A DNA stretch of 64,000 nt, taken from contig JASANG010003962.1 of assembly GCA_030248215.1 (NCBI GenBank), positions 18,113 through 82,112 on the forward strand, written 5' to 3'. A program made the translations under genes and the position numbers. This document shows, in pieces, positions 22,118 through 64,000 of this stretch. Under the pieces are notes generated by a model that was not told the DNA's origin, made no database searches, and was given only the letters and a program-made list of their open reading frames with translations. How positions within the stretch are numbered: position 1 is the first letter of the stretch; each line of letters opens with the position of its first letter. This DNA comes from Enoplolaimus lenunculus. Its lineage: Eukaryota; Nematoda; Enoplea; Enoplida; Thoracostomopsidae.

Positions 22118-22345
22118 ACTTCAGATATTTCTTACCAACCAAGGGAAGATCAAGGCATTAATATTTTCCACTTCTCCCGTTTTCCAACCAAAACCTACGG
22201 TTCAGATATTTCTTACCAACCAAGAGAAAACCTAGGCATTTTAATTTTTCACATTTCCAGTTTTCCAAACAAAACCTGTGCTTCAGATTTTCCCTATCAA
22301 CCCAGGATAATTCTAGGCATTAAAATTTACCACTTTTTCCGTTTT
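22118..22345. repeat. Fragment of the ~80-bp repeat cluster
   Basis: Three units with TTACCAACCAAGGGAAGAT / CCGTTTTCCAACCAAAACCT, in reverse orientation relative to 16800-17060. Confidence 0.6.
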
Positions 22346-22617
22346 CCAACCAATACATTTTTTCTTATCCGGACCCGATATCCGGTGTTATGAAATACAT
22401 AGTTTTGCGTTAATTTTGTTTCTTGCACAGGTAATAAAATTAATACTTGACGGTGCGTGTTCGATGCAAAGACTTCGCTGGGTTAATTTTAAGATGAACT
22501 AAAAATACGAAGTCATTTTACCTACAAATATCACGCTAATCTGAAGTTTTTTGAATATTGGTATGTTTTAGTTAAGAGATATATATACATTTTGAATCAT
22601 CATGAAACATTTATGTA

Positions 22618-22757
22618 TCGCTCAAGCTTTTGATGCAAGGCAAAAACGTTTAATTCAACGGACAGTTGCAATACCGTATATCAGTAACGAAGGACGGAAG
22701 GGGGTACCTTCTGCAGAGGCCAAATAAATATCCCCCTTCTTGTTCGGGTCACTACCA
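22618..22757 (-). mobile_element. GACCCG-MITE fragment
   Basis: Only the last ~140 bp of family 1 (ATCGCTCAAGCTTTTGATGC to GTTCGGGTCACTAC). Confidence 0.65.
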
Positions 22758-22782
22758 GGCCAACCGACCAATACCTCTGGCC

Positions 22783-23448
22783 CAGGGTTCAACCGGTGAA
22801 AAATACAGGAGCCGGAGGCCAATGAAACTTGCCGGATCCGGAGGTGAAGCGAAATTATGTATTAAAAATGATGGTTAATTGGTTAATTTTAGCCAATATA
22901 TATCTGTAACATGTTGTTATTTGGTTTTACGTTAATTTTCTGGAAAATTTTGGAAATTCTTTTCTGAAAATTGTGACAAAAGTAAAGCGAAACACACTAA
23001 ACAGTTTGCTAAATTCTGCAAAATTTTTACTACCAAAATTGGCGGAACCTCCGGAAAAATTTTACCGGAGCCGGAGGGCGATTTTCTGCCGGAGCCTGAG
23101 GCAGACCTCCGGTTATACTGTAGTGACCGGAATAAAAGGGGTACTGATATTTAATTGGGCGTCTCCAAATGGACCCCCTTTTATTCGGTTATATATATCC
23201 GGTACTGTAATTATACGTTGAATCAAACGTTTATTTGTCTTGTCAATAGCTTGAGCGATAATACACAGTTATTCTTAGGAATGTACCTTCAACATTTACG
23301 TGTTTACGCTTTAGTTTCGAACTCAAATTATTTGCTCCTGGAGTCATTTATGCGCTACAATTAGGGTTAATGGACTTTTATTAGGGATACGGACTCTTAT
23401 ATTGATTCGGACTCAAAATGGGGTGCCCCCTCTTATTCGGGTCAACTG
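22783..23448. mobile_element. hAT-like element (CCGGAGG family) with a family-1 MITE at its 3' end
   Basis: Starts CAGGGTTCAACCGG and is flanked by a perfect 8-bp duplication CTCTGGCC (22775-22782 and 23449-23456). The expected end (..CCTCCGGTTGCACCCTG) is interrupted after CCTCCGGTT by the GACCCG-MITE at 23116. Only CTG of the hAT terminus remains before the duplication, so a few terminal bases were lost at the nested junction. Confidence 0.75.
23116..23448 (+). mobile_element. GACCCG-MITE copy E, nested in a hAT-like element
   Basis: TACTGTAGTGACCGGAATAA at the left; the right end is TTATTCGGGTCAA then CTG instead of the usual CTACAGTA. It is shorter than other copies by an internal deletion. 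Confidence 0.75.
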
Positions 23449-23458
23449 CTCTGGCCGG

Positions 23459-23649
23459 CAGGGTGCAACCGGAGGTAAAAAATACCGGAGCCGGAGGTCA
23501 ACGAAACTTGCCAGAGCCGGAGGTGAGCCGAAATTAAGTAGTAAAAATTATGGTTAAATAGTTTTTAGCCAGTATCTGCAATATGTTGTTGCCAGAGCCG
23601 AAGAACTATTTTCTGCCGGAGCCGGAGGCAGACCTCCGGTTGCATCCTG
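23459..23649. mobile_element. hAT-like MITE (CCGGAGG family)
   Basis: 191 bp, CAGGGTGCAACCGGAGG to CCTCCGGTTGCATCCTG, flanked by CTGGCCGG / CTGGCCAA. It landed inside the target duplication of the neighbouring hAT element. Confidence 0.75.
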
Positions 23650-24202
23650 CTGGCCAATGCACAACACTACTTTCCATTAATGAACATATTTATAGTTTGA
23701 ATTACAGTCAGCATATTCGGCTGTAGAATTGATTCACAATTCGTTCCGGTGAGAGAATGAATTCATGTTCCTGCTTCTGTAAAATATAGATCGTGATTGA
23801 ACAATGTCCGGAAATTTTTTTCAGCTTTAAAGAATAGAAACTTCACATAGCTTGTTTGTTATATTAAAAAGATTCGGATTCAGTCAAATCGTGGATTCAG
23901 TGCTTTTCTGGTTGGAACTGTGCCGGTCAATATGTACCCGGATATTCGTTTCCTGTTGAAATCAGTGTTCGTTTCCGTTATAAAAATATCAACGGAAATT
24001 ATGTTATTTTGACGTTCAAAATTAGCTATATAAACAGCGCATTATTAACTGCAATTGTAATGCGTGGTCTAAATAATGTTTAATTTTACCAAATATCTAT
24101 AAAGCGTTGTCAAAAATCTTGGCTTTAGGTTTAAGAAAACTCGACGATTTGTTCTCTCCGAGCAATATAGTTTTTGTATTAAGAAACTTAACTATCGAAA
24201 TT

Positions 24203-24530
24203 GGACCCATGTACATATCAGGGGAGCAACGTTTTTCTGCTGGACTACAATAGAGCAAGCTTACGGTTTATTCTAAATTTCTGCTTAGGCTTAGATATAA
24301 TTTCTCATTCTTACACTTAGTCGGCCCATGTAAAGATCAGGGGCGGAACTTTTTTCTATGGGACTACAATATAGTAAGCTTAAGCTTTAGACTAATTTTT
24401 GGCCTGGCTAGACTTAAGCTTAGGGATATGCTTACAATACTGTTTCACCCCTGTTTTGTACGTTGGCCCGCTTCGTCCTAGACTAAGAAATACGATTATA
24501 TACTGTTATGCCCTGTTCTATACATTGGCC
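24203..24530. repeat. Two TTAGGC-like MITEs, one nested in the other
   Basis: The outer copy starts GGACCCATGTACATATCAGG (24203) and ends CTGTTCTATACATTGGCCC (24530). A second complete copy (24323-24469, GGCCCATGTA..GTACGTTGGCCC) sits inside it. Confidence 0.6.
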
Positions 24531-25330
24531 CGAAAATGCCCGAAGCTCCAGCAAAACTTGTACTGGAGCCGTAGACAGACCTCCGGTTGTACCCAGGTAT
24601 ATACTAACTTCTTCATGAAATTCAACTAACTTCACTTTACTCAAATTTGATATGACATTAGTTACATATAAACCTTTTTTGTCTAAACAGCCAAAAAAAC
24701 CGTTGGAAAATAAACTAAAATGTGGCAGAAAAAAAGTGATGACTGAAAACAGTTTTATACCATAATAACTCTCAGCCATTACATACAAAGTGCATGCATG
24801 AAAGAACATAGCACTCATGGTGAATGTGATATATTTTGTATATAAACTAAAGCTTAACACTTCGAAACAATCTTCGGTTCGGTGAATTTGAAGTTTATGG
24901 AGACCGCGCCCCAGAAAACATTTGATGCCTTACTCTGATGCCGCTATAAAGTTACGATAACAGGACTAGAACAAGCGCCACAAATGTGATAACCGTGATA
25001 ACGAGGAATGGTGACGTGGTATTTTAAGACACGTTATAATATATAAAAAACATATCTATTCCCTTATCGGCAAAATAATGGCACACGGCCATGCTAATTC
25101 TGCATAGGTTAACTTTAATATAGATCCGCACAAAACAACTTGTCACGGCATTCTGGATTCATCAAGTTCATGAACCGTTGTACGACCAAAGTTAAGAGCA
25201 GCCATTACAATAGTAAATTGCGAAGTCCTCTCAATTGTCTTAAAGTAACTTCTTGTTCAAAGGTGAAAGATGTATTCTGTTACTGCAAAACATATAACTA
25301 AAGCAAGCTTACAAATGCCGGTAATATTCA
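24531..25330. other. MLK 3' flank
   Basis: 24531-24596 is a decayed hAT-like end (CCTCCGGTTGTACCCAGG). The rest has no other gene and should include the kinase 3' UTR. On the minus strand an ATTAAA near 25111 could serve as a poly(A) signal; this is weak. Confidence 0.35.
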
Positions 25331-58383
<33,053 letters not shown>

Positions 58384-58401
58384 AGTAGTAGTGTTACGCA
58401 A

Positions 58402-58674
58402 TCAATTATTAACCATTTATCCACCACACATCATTAATATATACGTTCGTATGTGCTAATTATAATTATCAGGGTTCTAACAGGAACTCAATTTTGCAGA
58501 AACTGAACCAGGAACAATAATTGAATTTCTTCACAGGAACTGGAATTTAAAAAATATTCATCACCGAATTATCACTGGCTGTGGCGAAACTTCTTTCAAT
58601 AAGCGTTAAAGAAAATACATAAAACGTTAGTTTTATTGACCAAACTGTATCAAAGACATTTCAGATTTTATCGA
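58402..58674. other. Upstream flank of MLK
   Basis: Should contain the kinase promoter and 5' UTR; no TATA-like or other core element stands out. 58471-58560 has eroded CAGGAACTGGAAT-type hAT-like sequence. Confidence 0.35.
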
Positions 58675-59205
58675 CGCATGTATTCTGTGTTCCCGGTTTC
58701 GACACGGTCCAAATCGCAAAGGACCATTGGAACCGATTCAGCCGCCAAATCGATTTCGTAGGACCGTTGGCTGAAACACCGCGTGCAAATAAATACATAT
58801 GTGTCGTTGATTATTTCACAATCTGGGCAGAAGCGTATGCAGCGCCAGATCAAACTGCCTTGACGATAGAATGAGTGAATCCCACGACATGGAGTTCCAT
58901 GTATTATATTGTCTGGCCAGGGATCAGCGTTTATTTCACAATTATTTAAATCTGAATTGACAGAAATCGGAACGCGAATTGCATATTTAGCGCCTTCTCA
59001 CCATCAGGCAAGTGGGTTAGTTGAGCGTTGGAACCAAACATTAGTTCGTATTCATCGTCCGCTGTCCGAGCAATACAGTTCAGCATGGGATACGTTGCTC
59101 AACGCTGTGTTATTTGCATATCGCACGATTCCACATGCAACAACAGGCCAACCGCCGTATTTCATTGGTCTCACGAGCAACATCGCGTTGTCTCGGGCTT
59201 AGTGG
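58675..59205 (+). mobile_element. Ty3/Gypsy-type LTR retrotransposon fossil (integrase region)
   Basis: An integrase-core-like region is recognisable from family patterns such as the VERWNQTL block and the following AYRT..ATTG block. It is old and broken, with several breaks. No gag, protease or RT was identified upstream in the window. The repeats downstream (60600-62030) could belong to it, but that link is not shown. Confidence 0.6.
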
Positions 59206-60082
59206 TGACCGCCACATGCGACGTCACCGTATGCATCACATAGTGTATTTCACACACCATTTTACAAAAAGCCTTGACGTAATGGCAATACAACCCAAAT
59301 TATTTGCATTGTATTGTTGTTATATTATGTAGTATTTGTTTGTGCAATGTGTAGTATTAATAGTTTCCGTACGTCTGCGGTTCTTGGCCACGGATATCAT
59401 TTGGCAAATTGTTTTCGCTTGTTTTGTTCGTTATTGGTTACATTTTTTCGTTGTTATTCGTGCGCGCCAGTTCTTACAATGTCAGTACAATAAACCGCAG
59501 CGTCCAATGTATTGTTTGCAATATGTTAGTTTGCTACTTGTTCGTTCGCATTATATTCGTTTAATTGAACATTTTTGTACGTTTATTCGGCTTCTCCGTT
59601 GGCAATGGGTTTCAGGTGCTCAGAAGAGCCAAATAACTCAAGGCAATTGGTTACAATATGGGATTTCAGGTTCTCGGAAGAGCCAAATAATCAGAAAAAT
59701 TGATTATATTACCAATTTCACGTGCTCGGAATAGCCAAAATATCAGAACGTTTGGGCGTATTATTATCACGTATCAGGTACTCGGAAGAGTGAAGCTTGT
59801 CAGATTTTAGGACTCGAAAGAGCGAAACCCTTAAATACCAAAGAACTAAAATATTTAACCAAATTTGCAAAACAAAAAGACATTCGCCAAAAGACATTCA
59901 CCCAATTTTTCGTCATTTTCTATTACTTTATATTCGATGCATAATTATTCTTGCTTTTAGGTCAGTCGGTCTTTGCACGACAAGAAACGGCATTAGCTTG
60001 AGTGAGAGGGATGTCGAGTGGGGCCCCAGTGTGCACTCTGTGTCAGGCTGGTGCTCACCCTCGACATTCCTCGACCTCCGGC
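59206..60082. repeat. Non-coding stretch with GGAAGAGCCAAATAA repeats
   Basis: 59615-59830 holds four to five imperfect ~50-60-bp units, each with TCAGGTGCTCGGAAGAGCCA-like text. No gene recognised. 59990-60080 is locally GC-rich (TCGAGTGGGGCCCCAG). Confidence 0.5.
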
Positions 60083-60452
60083 CAGGGTGCAACCGGAATT
60101 ACAATTTACCGGAACCGGAATTTGAAAATTTTACCGGAACCGGAAAGTGAAAAATGCATTTCAACAAAAATTTCATTTTAATCTTATTTTTTGCTCTATT
60201 ATTTGTGAAATAACCTTAGTCGAACATAGATATTTATTTTATTTGTTGTATTTTAGATTTTCATCATCGACTGAAGTGAAATCCACCATCAATGGCTTAT
60301 ATTCGGAGTACAAGTGTCTTTCAAAAGAGATTCTTAAAAATTAGCAAAGTTAATAAAACGGCCAAATTATAATACCGGAATTTTTAAATCCGGACCGGAA
60401 CCGGAAGGTGAAAAAATGCCGGAACCGGAACCGGAATTCCGGTTGCACCATG
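60083..60452. mobile_element. hAT-like MITE (CCGGAAC family), twin of 46569
   Basis: About 370 bp, nearly identical to 46569-46953 including a shared short open frame. The right terminus is damaged (GGTTGCACCATG) and no target duplication survives. Confidence 0.8.
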
Positions 60453-60746
60453 TCCTTTCCCTTGGTGTGCAACCTCAGTCGTCTCGGTCTCGTCTGTGGT
60501 ATCGTGATTTGTACATAACCGGTGTAATTTTGACCTTGCCATACTGTCTGCTCATTTGTATGCCAAATTCTTATAGAACTTATTCATATTTCTGTCAGTT
60601 TCACTTATGTCAGTTACGTGTATTTTTTTCAGGTACTGAAACCCATTTTCTGACCAAATTCTATGCGCATCCCCATTTCTGTTAATTCTTACCCTTTCGA
60701 CCCTTTTGTGCCAGTTCCTACATGTCATATTTCTTGTGATCTTATA

Positions 60747-61108
60747 CTGGCTTCTCCACAGCTTGAAAATTTCCGCCGGGGGGCGTTTCCTGGGGGTGGG
60801 GCCCAGGAGTTTTCTGGGGGGCAGCTGATTTTGCTGGGGGGCAGTTTTCCTGGGGGCCCCAGATGATCTGGGGGGTCCTGGGGGGCAGGCTGAAAATTTT
60901 GCAAACCGACTTTTTGGACCATTTTTTTCATTCTAGACGTCTTTCCAACTCAACGTAGAAAATTTTTGACCTAGAAAAGTCCTGGGGGCCCCCAGCAAAA
61001 AAATTTGCTGGGGGCGGCCGAAATTCGCCGGGGGGCCTTTCCTGGGGGCGGAAAAAATTTCGCCTGAAAATTTCGAAAAGTGCTGCCCCCCCGCTGTGGA
61101 GAAGCCAG
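60747..61108. mobile_element. CTGGCTTC-MITE, complete, with empty site in the partner arm
   Basis: CTGGCTTCTCCACAGC to GCTGTGGAGAAGCCAG, very G/C-rich inner arms (GCTGGGGGC blocks), flanked by TTATA on both sides. The partner arm (near 63865-63870, reverse strand GATCTTGTATAC) lacks it and shows TTGTA once, which supports a 5-bp target duplication. Confidence 0.85.
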
Positions 61109-61730
61109 TTATATACGCATATTTTCCTGTTTTCAGACGATCCCTCCCAGTTTCCCACTAATTTCAAAGTGTTCATTCCATTTCGCACCTGTATTTCTGC
61201 CAATTCTGCCTCAATTGTGTCTTATTTGCCATATTCTGTTTATTTCATGATTATCGGATAATTCTCAGTTTTGGTAGTATTCTTGCGATCGCGTAGCTAG
61301 TAATTGTGCTTAGATGATTTCAGCTTTACATATAAAACATAGCAATATTTTCGGATAGCCTAACGCTGGTCGAAATAATAGTTTTTAGGCCTAGGAAACG
61401 GTTGCTTACAATTTTCGTAATTTGTGTACTATCGCTGTAATTGTGCCCGGACGTGTTTTCAACTAGCGGTCACGTAAGCTGTGTCTGACAGATCCTGTCA
61501 TTTTTCGCATACATTGCATTTTCCCGATACTAATAATTACTGTAAAGCTTTTCGACCGTATGGCCCTCGTTCAAAGGCTACAATCACCAAAACTAAGGAA
61601 AATTGGCAATTCAGTATAAGCGGGACTAACGGGCTTGTGTTTAGTATTTTGTGTTCGTTACTTGTTCGCCACTAGTAAAACTGATATACAGTGTCGTGTG
61701 AACCCGTATGAGCCGTAGGAGTGCTCAAAA

Positions 61731-62030
61731 CTGTGTTAAAACTGTTCCAGGATCGACCAGAAACTAGATCATACCCGCCTTCGGATCGGTCGAAAATTCC
61801 CGTTTTTAACCAGTCCTGACCTCACAAAACCGAGAAAATATATAATTTGTTATAAACGGGACTAACGATCATTTTGCGTTACATACTTATTAATTACTAG
61901 TATAACGGATAGTAGGAGACTGTAAAACTGTGTTAAAACTGCTCCAGGATCGACCAGAAACTAGATCATACCCGCCTTCGGATCGGTCGAAAATTCCCGT
62001 TTTTAACCAGTCCTGACCTTACAGTCCAGA
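61731..62030 (+). repeat. ~90-bp direct repeat pair
   Basis: CTGTGTTAAAACTGTTCCAG through AACCAGTCCTGACC occurs at 61731-61828 and again at 61931-62024, nearly identical. It may be the ends of one LTR-like or tandem unit. Confidence 0.8.
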
Positions 62031-63084
62031 CGTTACATATTACAGGAGCAAACAACGGGCAAGACAAGCATGACTTATGGAAATTCCAGTTTTTGACCAA
62101 TCCACACCATAACATGCACTAATAACAGATAGTATCTGTATATTTGTTGCAGTTGTCTGCAAATAGTTCTCTTTTCGCTACAAAAATTTGGACACCTTGC
62201 ACTTCCATGAAATTTCTCCGTAGCTAAGCAATCATTGTTTGTTCGGCGAGTTTAATTTATGTACAGCTGTTCAGCTACCAAACGAAGCGTTGCGAGCTAC
62301 GCATTAAATGTACATACTTCTACTTAAGTCCTGTCTGTCTTTTTGCAAAGGTTTCTATAAGATATTCATTAGTTTTGTTCGGAGAAAGTCGACGAAACCT
62401 TTTCCGAGCACTTACCTGGTTTTACCCTTCTTCGGTTAAGTACAGATTATGTACCTTTCCCTGGTTCGATTCGATGACACTGTTTTTCACCGATTCTAGT
62501 ACGGTTCGGTATGAGAAATATAATTACATGCCGTTAATCAGCCAGTGTAGAAATAGAGTATAGTTCATTAAAAATAACGTAACCTTTATCAGTCCTGTTC
62601 CACACTTTTAAATTGAAATCTATTTTATTGTAAAATCTGTAACAACTACAGTAGCTTAATTTGTTTGGGCGGGCAACACAAGCATAACAAAACTCTTGCC
62701 CATTTAGCGCTTTAAAAACTGGCTTTATTACTAATAAACCCACAGTTCCCTGTTTAACTATTTACGCTAATGTAAATTCACTATTATCAGCAGCTACGTC
62801 ATAACCACCGATTAATTATTATAAGTCCTATATATTAAAATCTGCGGTGAATTTACATGGCTACGTGCGACCGGTATATAGTTACTTTCAAAACAAATGT
62901 TTGATTTCGCTTTGTCGGATTTGGAGTTCGCAATTTGACCAGTTAGTTTTGTAGTTCGCAATTTGGCCCAGTTAGCTTTGAAGTTCGCAATTTGGCCCAG
63001 TTTAAGGCTAAAATATCTAAAAATTGTGTGTTTTTGACACGTGCTATCCTTGTCGGATTTGCAAGGTATTCGGTGTGTGTCCGT
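62031..63084. other. Spacer between the inverted arms
   Basis: No gene seen. 62925-63006 has three ~29-bp units with GAAGTTCGCAATTTGGCCCA. Confidence 0.5.
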
Positions 63085-64000
63085 GTAAGGTCTGGACTGG
63101 TCAAAAACGGGGATTTTCGACCGATCCGAAGGCGGGTATGGTCTAGTTTCGGGTTGATCCTGGAACAGTTTTAACACGATTTAAACACTCCTACGGCTCG
63201 TGCGAGTTTATACAACGCTGTTTTCCGGTTTAATAGTAACACGCAAGTAATTAACACAAAATATGGAACACAAGCCCGTTAGTCCCGCTGATGCTAAAAT
63301 TGCCAATTTTCCCTGTTTACGATGATTATAGCTTTTGAACGAGGGCCATGCGGCCGAAAAGCACTATAGAAATTATGAGTATTGGGAAATTGCAATATGT
63401 AAGCGAAAGATGGACAAGATCCGCCAGACACAGCCTACGGGACCGCTACTTAAATTACGTCCGGGCACAATAATAACCGTAACACACAAATTATAAAAAT
63501 AGCAAGTACACGTCTCCCAGGCCTAAAAATTACTATTTTGACCAAGTAAAATATGCTGATTCCGATTAAATACTTTTTACTTCTCCGTCAAGGCGAGAAT
63601 TATATGTTCCAAGCGTGCCGAAAATAACACTACGTTTTACGTATATTAGAAAACCATTTAAGCACCTAAGCTAGCTATGTGATCGCAAGAATACCCAGAA
63701 TGTTCTAGAATCCTCGCAATAATGACATAAAAAGAAATATGACAAAATAGACACAAATGGGGCAGAATTGGCAGAAATGGAGGTGCGAAATGGAATGAGC
63801 ACCTGAAAATTAGTAGGAAACGGGAAGGAGAGGCCTGAAAACATGAAAACAAATGTATACAAGATCACAAGAATTATGAATTGTAGGAACTGGCACAAAA
63901 GGGTCAAAGGGGAAAGAATTTGTAGAAATGGGAATGCGCAACGCACTGAGCGCCTAGAATTTGGTCAGAAAATGGGGTTTTAGTACCTGAAAACACAATA

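Larger units (their letters stand above)
60600..63998. repeat. Large inverted repeat (60600-61835 and 63085-63998)
   Basis: The left arm, without the 362-bp MITE at 60747, is collinear with the reverse complement of the right arm at lower identity with small indels (GTACTGAAACCCATTTTCTG, CGTATGGCCCTCGTTCAAA, GATCGGTCGAAAATTCCCG are easy anchors). The right arm runs to the window end. This may be two copies of one element (possibly LTR/UTR of the nearby fossil) in opposite orientation. Confidence 0.75.

Overview
The window is AT-rich animal nuclear DNA: two spliced host genes sit in a dense mat of transposable elements. Introns have GT..AG ends and range from about 0.2 to 10 kb. The proteins are typically metazoan (a UCP4-type mitochondrial carrier and a mixed-lineage kinase). 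One dispersed repeat is built from degenerate GCTTAG/TTAGGC hexamers, the nematode telomere unit. This hints at a nematode or another invertebrate with large, repeat-rich introns, but the species is not proven from the sequence.

Layout. 1-10.5 kb holds repeats only: a ~2.05 kb-armed, nearly perfect inverted duplication (806-5149) bounded by copies of one MITE and carrying fragments of a Psq/pogo-type helix-turn-helix; a Helitron-like element (5630-6770); small hAT-like elements; and a BEL/Pao-like fossil. 10573-15188 (+) is a complete UCP4 (SLC25A27-like) gene with four coding exons, 351 residues and three carrier signature motifs. 15.2-25.3 kb is an intergenic repeat field (MITEs, piggyBac-type MITEs with an embedded tRNA-like segment, a MITE with five palindromes, a third Helitron-like copy, nested hAT elements). 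25331-58383 (-) is one 33-kb mixed-lineage kinase (MLK/MAP3K) gene with ten coding exons (SH3, kinase, coiled coil, very long C-terminal tail; about 1709 residues). Its two ~10-kb introns host three LINEs and many DNA elements nested in one another. 58.4-64 kb lies upstream of the kinase and holds a Ty3/Gypsy-type integrase fossil, a hAT-like element and a large inverted repeat that runs off the window.

The two genes have no evident functional link: UCP4 is an inner-mitochondrial-membrane carrier, and MLK is a cytoplasmic MAP3K acting upstream of JNK/p38. Much of the interest is in transposon archaeology. Paired empty and filled sites, 8-bp hAT duplications, A|T Helitron-type junctions and TTAA piggyBac sites can be read directly. 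The least familiar structures are the tRNA-carrying TTAA MITEs, the palindrome-bearing MITE, the MITE-bounded inverted duplication and the repeat-array Helitron-like family. All exon coordinates were derived by hand from splice-site and reading-frame continuity; the splice phases of both genes close without conflict.
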